DNA of 64,000 nt from NCBI GenBank assembly GCA_963785075.1, contig CAWATW010000003.1, positions 300,773 to 364,772 on the forward strand, read 5' to 3'. Both the position numbers and the translations under genes were made by a program. Below the pieces are notes generated by a model. That model worked only from the letters and a program-made list of their open reading frames with translations, did no database searches and was not told the DNA's origin. The number at the start of each line of letters is the position of its first letter. The first letter of the stretch is position 1. Positions 57,877-64,000 of this stretch are shown here, piece by piece. Origin of the DNA: JAOUGY01 sp963785075. GTDB taxonomy: Bacteria; Actinomycetota; Acidimicrobiia; Spongiisociales; ZC4RG35.

Positions 57877-58940
57877 CAAACGCACCGACGTGGGCCTTCT
57901 CCATGAACGCTTCCTGGGCGGCGGGTAACGCTTCGAGCGGGTAGGTCCCGGCGACGATCGGCTGGATCTCTCCTCGCTCGATGTAGCCCACCAGGTTGGC
58001 GAACACCTCGGGTGGCAGCACGGTGGCTCCGTGGAGTGTGAGGTCGTGCAGATACAGCGTGCGGAGGTCGAGCGAAACGATCGGACCGGCGATGGCTCCG
58101 GCCGTGGTGTAGTGACCGCCCCGTCTGACGGTCTCCAACAGCGGCGCGAACCAGGCGCCCCCCACCACGTCGGCGAACACGTCGACGCCGCCGGTTGCGG
58201 CGACGACCGCACCATCGAGGTCGTCCCGGCCGCGGTCCAGCACCACGTCGGCTCCCACCCGTTTCACGGCTTCGAGCTTGGTGGCGCTGGTGACGGCGAC
58301 GACCCGGGCGCCGCGGCGTTTGGCGAGCTGGACGAGGGCGCCGCCGACGCCCCCGGACGAGCCGGTCACCAGCACCCACTGGCCGTTGGTGACGTCCGCC
58401 CGGTGGAGCATGTGCTCGGCGGTGGCGTAGGAGCACGGGAAGCTGGCCAGCTCGACGTCGGAGAGGTCGCTGTGGACCTCATGGGCATTGGTTGCCGGCA
58501 CCACGACGTATTCGGCATACCCCCCGTCGACCTCAGACCCGAGATACCGGGCCTTGTCCAGCGACCCGCCCGGGTCGCGGAGCCAGGCGTCGATCAGCAC
58601 CCGTTGGCCCACGCGTTCCAAGGCGACCCCGGCTCCCACCTCGACGATCCGGCCCACCGGGTCTGCGCCCTGGATGCGGGGAAACGTGAGTCCCCCGCCC
58701 CAGGACCCGTCGGCGCCGGCGTCGGCGGTGCCCTCGCCGGTGGCTCCGGTGACGGCCTTCGCGTACCACCCGATCCGGGTGTTGACGTCTGTGTTGTTCA
58801 TGCCGCAGGCAGCCACCTGGACGAGCACGTCTCCCGGCCCGCGGCCGCGGCACCGGTATGTCGTCTCGGTACTGGAGCTTGTCGAGCCCACCATGACCGG
58901 TGAGCACCACGGCACGCATGGTGGACGGAATGCTCATCAT
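57857..58940 (-). CDS. Zinc-type/MDR alcohol dehydrogenase-like quinone reductase, frameshifted near 58840
   Basis: A medium-chain dehydrogenase/reductase of about 359 residues. The Rossmann motif is 'VLVTGSSGGVGGALVQLAKRRGARVVAVTSA', and the catalytic-domain start 'DVLVQVAACGMNNTDVNTRIGWY' is typical. No structural zinc Cys set is seen, so an NADPH:quinone reductase-like enzyme is likely. The N terminus 'MRAVVLTGHGGLDKLQYRDDIPVPRPRAG' lies in another frame (starts at 58940 or 58919) and joins the main frame (open to 58915) if one G is removed from GGCCGGGAGACG near 58840. As given, the gene is broken; the split may be a sequencing error. Confidence 0.75.
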
Positions 58941-59116
58941 TCGACCAGCGTCATTTCGGATGGATACACGTGTGTGACCCTAGGTACGGAGGGTCAATGG
59001 TTGCGATGAGCCATGACACTTGGTGGGATCCTGCCGCCCGGCTGATCTCGAAGGCGGGGGCGAGTGATCCCCGAGCAAATCTCATCATCCGAGTCGTGGG
59101 CCCCAGCCGTGCAGGT

Positions 59117-59629
59117 TCACCGGCTCCGTTCGTACACGCCGCGGATGTAGGCGGCCTGCCCGGCGTGTTGGAGGCAGTCGGCGATCACGCTCACCAACCG
59201 CACGCCGGCGGTCACCGGAGGGTCCCACGACCGGTCGACGATCCGGTCGAGCGCCGCTGCGTCGAGCGTATGCAGGTACTCCTTGGTGCGGGCGGTGACG
59301 GCTGCGAGGTAGGCGACCAGGGTGTCGGGCTGCTGGGGCCTGACCGCGCCGACCTGTTCGGAGGTGTGCCCGTACCCGGTGTCGGTCGGGTTGGCTGTCA
59401 CCCCGAGCTTCTCCGCCCATCCGTCGGCGACGTACGCCTGGTCGATTCCGGCGAGCTCCGAGACGTGGTCGTCTTCCACCCGGGTGAGATGCCAGACCAG
59501 CCATGCGATCGAGTTGGCGTCGGCGTCGGGGCGGAACGCCAGCCCGTCGGCATCCAGGCCATCCATGGTGTGCCGCACGGCCTGTTCGATCCGGTCGAAA
59601 GCATCGATGAGAACTTCGTACGTTTCCAT
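59117..59629 (-). CDS. DinB-family (DUF664-like) protein
   Basis: 170 residues of the DinB/MDMPI four-helix-bundle group: 'LIDAFDRIEQAVRHTMDGLDADGLAFRPDADANSIAWLVWHLTRVEDDHVSEL' with the metal His in 'WHL.RVED.H', and 'VIADCLQHAGQAAYIRGVYER' with the later His. Members use mycothiol or other thiols. ATG 59629 is the conserved start (METYEVLIDAFDR); longer frames add a non-conserved lead. Isolated gene; substrate unknown. Confidence 0.85.
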   Translation of the reverse strand: METYEVLIDAFDRIEQAVRHTMDGLDADGLAFRPDADANSIAWLVWHLTRVEDDHVSELAGIDQAYVADGWAEKLGVTANPTDTGYGHTSEQVGAVRPQQPDTLVAYLAAVTARTKEYLHTLDAAALDRIVDRSWDPPVTAGVRLVSVIADCLQHAGQAAYIRGVYERSR

Positions 59630-59827
59630 GTCTCGAAGGCTACGCCGAGGCGGGCACGGGTGTCCGGTGGGTGGTCGCAACGGCCGACGCCCCAACCACC
59701 CACCGAGCAGACTTGGAGCCGACGGCGACTCAGTTGAGTCTGAGGTCCCTTCGAATCCGACGACGCCGATCAGGTCGTCGAAGCTGATCGGTCCGATCAC
59801 GCCATCCTGATTGACGTGGCGGCCGAG

Positions 59828-60283
59828 TCATTCCTCGAACGGGGCGTACGCCTCGTCGACCGTGCTGTTCGAGACGAACTTGCCGGTCTTGAGGTTGCCG
59901 ACGCCGAAGTCGGTCCCGGACAGGACGTAGTCACCGGGCGTGCAATCGTCGATGGAGAACGATTCGGTCACGGGGTCGTAGGTGACGCCGAACTCGCCGG
60001 TCCAGACCTTCCAGGCCTCCTCGTAGTGGAGGATGTTTCCGCCTCCTGTGAAGCGACCCGGCATCGGGTAGAGCGCCATGCCGTAGGTCTCGCCGTCGAG
60101 TTCGATGGTCCCGAACCACGAGAGTTCGGGGCATCCGTAGAGCCCGAACGCTCCGGTCACCGGATCCTGGTTGAGGACCATGATTTGATCGCCACGCAGC
60201 GGCGCCTTGGCGCCGGCCGGCACTGCGGCCCCCAGACCCAGCACCAGCACGATCGCGAGCGACAACACGAGATTGCGCCTCAT
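59828..60283 (-). CDS. Small secreted protein of unknown function
   Basis: 151 residues from ATG 60283 (AAGGAGG six bases upstream). A Sec signal (MRRNLVLSLAIVLVLGLGAAVPAGA) precedes a compact domain with regularly spaced Gly/Tyr/Trp: 'NQDPVTGAFGLYGCPELSWFGTIELDGETYGMALYP', 'WKVWTGEFGVTYDPVTESFSIDDCTPGDYVLSGTDFG'. Two cysteines may pair. No family assigned. Confidence 0.72.
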   Translation of the reverse strand: MRRNLVLSLAIVLVLGLGAAVPAGAKAPLRGDQIMVLNQDPVTGAFGLYGCPELSWFGTIELDGETYGMALYPMPGRFTGGGNILHYEEAWKVWTGEFGVTYDPVTESFSIDDCTPGDYVLSGTDFGVGNLKTGKFVSNSTVDEAYAPFEE

Positions 60284-60542
60284 GTCTACCTCCTTCTGTC
60301 CCCACCGTCCTCCGCCCGGTCGGCACACGACACCTGACGGGAGGCGGGGTGACCATCCCCACATCTCCCATCGTGGGTCGCCTACGCAGCTGTCAGAAGA
60401 GGCAAAGGCCAGAGCCGCGACTCCGACCTTCTGGACTGATGAGGACGGAGGGAGGTGGCTTCCGGGCACGGCCGCCGGAGGAGAATTCGCGACTCCAACG
60501 AGACACTCCAGCTTGGTCCTACATGAGCCGCTGAATCGGTGA

Positions 60543-60752
60543 TCACCCTCCTGTGATCATCTCCCATTGAGTATCAAGCTCGACGCGAAGCAGGGGATAG
60601 TCGAGTAGGCGAAGAGCGTCGTCTGCGGCCCACCTTCCTAATGCCCGGTACGCCTCGAGGAGCCGGTCGGAGAAGAATCCCTCGACACCACGATCGTGGG
60701 CAACGTGCTCAAGCATGCCGAGAGCGACGACAACCATCACTTCCTCGACCAC
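60543..60752 (-). CDS. Small hypothetical protein
   Basis: 69 residues from GTG 60752: 'VEEVMVVVALGMLEHVAHDRGVEGFFSDRLLEAYRALGRWAADDALRLLDYPLLRVE'. Composition is that of a folded helical protein and the frame continues open about 60 bases further upstream, so the start is uncertain. No family or partner recognised; the opposite strand contains a competing fragment at 60700-60910. Confidence 0.4.
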   Translation of the reverse strand: MVEEVMVVVALGMLEHVAHDRGVEGFFSDRLLEAYRALGRWAADDALRLLDYPLLRVELDTQWEMITGG

Positions 60753-60910
60753 AGGGCCACGGTCTACGACGCTCTCGCAGCGTTCGACGACTGGGCGGTG
60801 CGGGGAAGTACCTCGATGCGTTGCTCATCACAACGAACGGCGACCGCAGTCGGACACCCGACGCCATCCTGACTACGTTCGACATCCCACGGTTGCGAGC
60901 GGCGGTCCAT
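60700..60910 (+). pseudogene. Possible CBS-like domain remnant, frameshifted
   Basis: Two frames join to a plausible protein: 'TVYDALAAFDDWAVRG' (to about 60805) and 'KYLDALLITTNGDRSRTPDAILTTFDIPRL' (after it), with the switch at TGCGGGGAAG. The combined pattern resembles a CBS domain core. There is no good start, and the stretch overlaps the minus-strand gene above. Weak. Confidence 0.25.
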
Positions 60911-60946
60911 CTCCGTTGGTCGCGGTTCTCGAGTGGGGGTACTGGC

Positions 60947-62176
60947 TCAAGCCCACAGGGTGCTGATGGGTGCGGCCACGATTCGGTCTCCTAGTGAGAA
61001 GGTCCGCGGCCCGGTATGGAGCACCACCCCTTCGACGAACTCTTCTCCGAGCTCGTCCCGCAGCCACGCCAGATGGCGTGCGTCATCTGGCTTTGGGGCG
61101 CTCGTGGCTTTGATCTCGATGGCAACGACCAGGCCCGCCTGGATCTCCGCAACCAGGTCGATCTCGCGTCGGCCCTGCTCCTGGCGGAGATGGAATAGCC
61201 GCGGCCTTGACCGTGCCACCGTTGCCTCTGCGCGGAGCTGGGCGACGACGTGGGTCTCGAGGACGCGTCCGAGGAGGTCCCCGTTGCGCATGACCGCGCC
61301 GATGTCGAGCCCGAGGGCACCCACGAGCAAGCCCGGATCGACGAGATATCGCTTCGGTGACCGGATCAATCGCTTCAGCCGGTTCGAACTCCACGCCGGC
61401 AGCTCGTCGATGACCAACAGGTTTTTCAACAGAGCGTTGTAGGCCTCCGCCGTCTTCCGATTGATGCCAGCGGCGTCATGCAAGGTCTTGGCATCGACGA
61501 CGCCAGCTGAGTTGAGAGCGTAGACCTCGAAGTACCTGCCGAGTCGCTCCGGGTCTCGTCCTGCCTCCAAGTCCTGGGCGTCGCGGGTCACGAGCTGCTC
61601 GACGTAGCTTTCGAGCCAACGGCGGCGGGCATATCCGGTGAGACCGAGAGCGGCTTCCGGGAACCCACCATGGAGCGCGCCCTCTATGTACGCACGGAGA
61701 TCATGGCTGTCCGATCCTGGAAGGAGCTCATCCCCATCCACGATCCGGTCGATCAACGGTTTGGTGGACCTGTTGAGCTGTTCAGCCACGGTCAGCGGAT
61801 ACATCGCCACCCGTATCACCCTTCCGGTTCCTGGCCAGGTCTCAGCCTCGATGTCGGCGCGAACGGAACCGGTGACAATGAACCTCCCGGGGCGCCAATC
61901 GGAGTCGATGGCTCGTTTCACGGCACCGAGCACTGAAGGCACTGCCTGCCACTCATCGAGCAGCACAGGCTCTGCCAACCCTCGAAGTGCCCCGTCGGGA
62001 TCAGCCTCGAAGGCTGCAGCTTGAGCGCGTCGATCGAGCTGAACCACCGAGCCAGCGTGTCGGGCGGCCGTCGTTGACTTGCCGGTGGCGCGAGGCCCCA
62101 CGAGCATCACTGCGGGAAGCTGCCCGAGTAGATCGGTCAGAAGCGGATCGAGAAGACGGTCACGGTACTCGCCCAT
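60947..62176 (-). CDS. AAA-type ATPase with DUF4143 domain
   Basis: 409 residues from ATG 62176 (MGEYRDRLLDPLLTDLLGQLPAVMLVGPRATGKSTTA). Walker A is GPRATGKST, Walker B 'PVLLDEWQAVPSVL', and 'GRFIVTGSVR' gives the sensor. The C-terminal DUF4143 part has 'AGINRKTAEAYNALLKNLLVIDELPAWSSN' and a PD-(D/E)xK nuclease-like core ('FHLRQEQGRREIDLVAEIQAGLVVAIEIKAT', the E-V-D...E-x-K pattern). The role of this widespread family is unsettled; links to toxin-antitoxin or mobile elements have been proposed. Three 23-bp-spaced repeats lie directly upstream of its start. Confidence 0.88.
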   Translation of the reverse strand: MGEYRDRLLDPLLTDLLGQLPAVMLVGPRATGKSTTAARHAGSVVQLDRRAQAAAFEADPDGALRGLAEPVLLDEWQAVPSVLGAVKRAIDSDWRPGRFIVTGSVRADIEAETWPGTGRVIRVAMYPLTVAEQLNRSTKPLIDRIVDGDELLPGSDSHDLRAYIEGALHGGFPEAALGLTGYARRRWLESYVEQLVTRDAQDLEAGRDPERLGRYFEVYALNSAGVVDAKTLHDAAGINRKTAEAYNALLKNLLVIDELPAWSSNRLKRLIRSPKRYLVDPGLLVGALGLDIGAVMRNGDLLGRVLETHVVAQLRAEATVARSRPRLFHLRQEQGRREIDLVAEIQAGLVVAIEIKATSAPKPDDARHLAWLRDELGEEFVEGVVLHTGPRTFSLGDRIVAAPISTLWA

Positions 62177-62188
62177 GTACGGAACATT

Positions 62189-62245
62189 ACCGCTTTCCCA
62201 CGAGTTGGCATACCGCTTTCCCGCGCCATCTGATGCCGTTTTCCC
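62189..62245 (-). repeat. Three direct repeats at 23-bp period upstream of the DUF4143 gene
   Basis: ACCGCTTTCCC at 62189-62199 and 62212-62222, and GCCGTTTTCCC at 62235-62245, are each offset by exactly 23 bp, about two helical turns. Read on the gene strand they are GGGAAAGCGGT. The block ends 13 bases before the start codon, so it covers the promoter. Likely a multimeric protein-binding site. Confidence 0.75.
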
Positions 62246-62282
62246 GCACGACTCTATGCTTGCGTCCCCGGACGGTGCGAAT

Positions 62283-62770
62283 TCAGGTGACGGCGCTCGG
62301 GTACGCCTCAAGCATGCCCGAGAGGAGTGCCTGGCTATCAATCCCTTCGGTGAACGGCGTCTTGGAGCACTCGTTGAGCGCCGATGGCCCCAGCCGTCCG
62401 GCCCGCTCGAGGTCTCTGCGTGACACCGGCGTGTACGTTCGCCACAGCCATGCGTGGTCGGCGGCCCACTGGACCGCCTCGTGCAGCATCCAGGTGTTCG
62501 GGTCGAACACGAGGACATGGGTTTGGTAGGGCTTGGTGCCGGCGCTGGTAACGACAACACCGAACGGCGAGCCGGAGTCAATGCAGGCGACCGCGCCGTG
62601 GGCCCAGGTCCGCTGTGAAGTGATCGAGGTTGGCAAGCTCGACGGTCTTGGCGTCAGCCGGGTCGGCGTTCCTGGCAACGGTCCAGCGTGGAAGCACGAC
62701 GCTCCTCGCGCACGTCGAAGAGCGGTGAAGGGCTCATCGACGACACCCACATGCCGCCACCGCGGACGTG
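62283..62770 (-). pseudogene. Possible frameshifted gene remnant in a mostly non-coding stretch
   Basis: On the minus strand 'VVLPRWTVARNADPADAKTVELANLDHFTADLG' (about 62770-62600) and 'WAHGAVACIDSGSPFGVVVTSAG', 'HVLVFDPNTWMLHEAVQWAADHAWLWRTYTP' (to 62283) lie in different frames but look like one protein. On the plus strand 62688-62897 ends in 'VVPFSEIQRFKRVYGSRTN', another protein-like fragment. Neither matches a family I know. The rest of 62246-63015 shows nothing; it appears to be decayed accessory DNA. Confidence 0.3.
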
Positions 62771-63015
62771 GGTCGTCCCGTTCTCCGAAATCCAGCGGTT
62801 CAAGCGTGTCTATGGCAGCCGTACCAACGTCTCTAGAGCGCTGATTGGAGCTGAAGGAACGGACTTCGAGAACGCCTGGCATCTGATCGCCGGATAGGAC
62901 TGCGCAGCACTCAGCCGCCGTCGTCGCCTCGGATGGCGCTGTCCCGGAGGCCGGGAGCGCCCGCATGACCGAAGCCCTGCCCTCCAGGCAGATACCCACT
63001 GAGGAGAAACGCCGT

Positions 63016-63573
63016 TCAGCCTGCCCGCTGGTATGCCGCCGCGAGCCAGACCTCAACTTCGTCGTCGATCTCGTCGAGGGACGTGAGATCGACTCGGTGG
63101 GTGCACATCCCCGTCGTCTCCTGGATCCTGCCACCGGGAGGGGTCTGGTCGAGGTTCAAGCCGAGCTGGATTCGCTTCGACGACGGTGCTTGGACCAGGG
63201 CGAACTGTTTGTTTCGGCGGAGGCTCACACCGGTCTTCTGCACGACCACGGTGACGTCGTCGCCGAGTGACCGGGCTTGGTCGACCAGGGCCTCCATGAT
63301 CGGGCGGAGTGCGGCCTTGGCGCCGGAGTACTGGGCGTCGAGCAACTCGTCGTCGGATGCCGGGCCGCCGGCGAGGTGGGTTCGGACCGCATGGGCCAAG
63401 GCGTTGGCGTTGCCGTGCGTGAGCCCGTGCTCGGTCTTGAACAGCGAGACGATGGCACCGTGTTTCTCGAGTCCGGCCGCTTTCACCTCGGTGGCGAACT
63501 CGGGGATGGTGCGGCCGGTGGATTCCTGGATGTTCGACAGTTGTCGGGCGGCAACTTCGGTGGGGTCGGGCAA
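63016..63573 (-). CDS. DUF4287/DUF5655-type protein
   Basis: 185 residues from TTG 63573, supported by GAGAGGAG about six bases upstream; in-frame sequence further upstream is cysteine/arginine-rich and not protein-like. The N-terminal DUF4287 part is 'QLSNIQESTGRTIPEFATEVKAAGLEKHGAIVSLFKTEHGLTHGNANALAHAV'. The C-terminal DUF5655 part is 'AKAALRPIMEALVDQARSLGDDVTVVVQKTGVSLRRNKQFALVQAPSSKRIQLGLNL', ending 'DEIDDEVEVWLAAAYQRAG'. Both domains are common in small actinobacterial proteins with unknown function, and are possibly DNA- or protein-binding. Confidence 0.83.
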   Translation of the reverse strand: MPDPTEVAARQLSNIQESTGRTIPEFATEVKAAGLEKHGAIVSLFKTEHGLTHGNANALAHAVRTHLAGGPASDDELLDAQYSGAKAALRPIMEALVDQARSLGDDVTVVVQKTGVSLRRNKQFALVQAPSSKRIQLGLNLDQTPPGGRIQETTGMCTHRVDLTSLDEIDDEVEVWLAAAYQRAG

Positions 63574-63644
63574 ACTCGCTCCTCTCGATCGGCCGCCATC
63601 CTCGGGGCCGGAACGCCCTCCGTCTTGAACAGATTTCACATCGC

Positions 63645-64000
63645 TCAGCGGAGGTCGCCGAGATCCGGGGTGAACCCGGCCGCATCCACACCGGCACCGG
63701 AGATCACCGCACGTTGCGTCTCGACATACTGTCGCGGTGTGACTCCCGTGTGGCGCTTGAAGTCCCGGCTGAAATGCGCCTGATCGGACCATCCGTTCTC
63801 GAAGGCGACCTCCGCCCACGAGATGTCCTGGCCCGGGTCGAGCGCTGCGAGCAGTCGTCGGAGCAGAAGCAACCTTGCCAAGGCACGAGGCGGCAATCCC
63901 ACCACCCGCCCGAACTCCCGGTCGAGGTGAGCGTGCGACACCCCGAGCCGGCGGGCAATGTCTGTGATCGGAGTGCGAGGCTCCTCCTCGAGGATGGCGA
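63645..64000 (-). CDS. AraC-family transcriptional regulator, truncated by window end
   Basis: About 118 residues visible; the 5' end lies beyond 64000. Two helix-turn-helix units of an AraC/XylS DNA-binding domain are complete: 'RTPITDIARRLGVSHAHLDREFGRVVG' and 'ISWAEVAFENGWSDQAHFSRDFKRHTGVTPRQYVE'. The sensory domain, if any, would be outside the window. The C-terminal tail (about 30 residues) is unremarkable. Confidence 0.87.
   Translation of the reverse strand, partial: AILEEEPRTPITDIARRLGVSHAHLDREFGRVVGLPPRALARLLLLRRLLAALDPGQDISWAEVAFENGWSDQAHFSRDFKRHTGVTPRQYVETQRAVISGAGVDAAGFTPDLGDLR

Noticed and set aside
62189..62245. Plasmid or phage origin iterons
   Set aside because: Only three short repeats directly at a promoter, no replication initiator gene or AT-rich unwinding region nearby; an operator is simpler.

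Overview
The window is one contiguous stretch of high-GC DNA whose gene content points to an actinobacterium, most likely an Acidimicrobiia-type lineage. Pointers are F420/PPOX-class split-barrel enzymes, a mycothiol-type DinB/maleylpyruvate-isomerase protein, an ECF41 sigma factor, RHH-type VapB, several apparently leaderless GTG starts, and an SLH-domain protein beside a giant DUF11-repeat surface protein. No rRNA, complete tRNA, CRISPR array, phage or intact IS was seen. The taxonomic call is inference.

Layout. 0-3.5 kb: 3' part of recD, a PPOX enzyme, and a lipoprotein of the serine beta-lactamase fold that has lost its catalytic residues. 3.5-12.3 kb: divergent surface pair, an SLH-anchored repeat protein and a ~2,200-residue DUF11-repeat protein split by a frameshift. 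12.3-24.2 kb: housekeeping and stress genes (PPOX, TNase/Excalibur protein, CrtI-like oxidoreductase, CHAT/TPR protein lacking the catalytic Cys, ArsR-SRPBCC fusion with a perfect operator, CPA1 antiporter, SixA plus ABC exporter). 24.4-27.4 kb: PhoX-like secreted protein, DUF1801 pair, small secreted protein.

27.6-33.8 kb is the most striking region: an alpha/beta hydrolase, a TRAFs-binding-like/trypsin fusion, a signal-less M15 peptidase with peptidoglycan-binding domain, a SLOG-like Rossmann protein, a TIR protein and a membrane-anchored TIR-RDD protein. The last two are one base apart and the second appears to lack the TIR glutamate. I read this as a candidate conflict/immune effector island. 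It is followed by a truncated PhnD-like remnant, paired hairpins and direct repeats (33.8-34.35 kb), and at 36.4-38.0 kb by another membrane protein with an unrecognised cytosolic domain.

38-50 kb: two TetR regulons with visible operators, an active serine hydrolase and an M28 peptidase (both membrane-anchored), a TRAP-SBP/GlcG/MBL operon, a dehalogenase-like hydrolase and an ABC-2 exporter. 50-52 kb: back-to-back MntA/HepT and VapBC toxin-antitoxin loci. 51.8-57 kb: NmrA-like/ECF41 coupled pair with a matching promoter, a baeRF-like protein, CHRD protein and small membrane proteins. 57-64 kb: frameshifted genes, DinB, a secreted protein, a DUF4143 ATPase under three 23-bp-spaced repeats, decayed sequence, DUF4287/DUF5655 protein, and the truncated start of an AraC regulator.

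At least three otherwise good genes are broken by small indels, two of them in GGG runs, so sequencing or assembly error should be excluded before calling pseudogenes.
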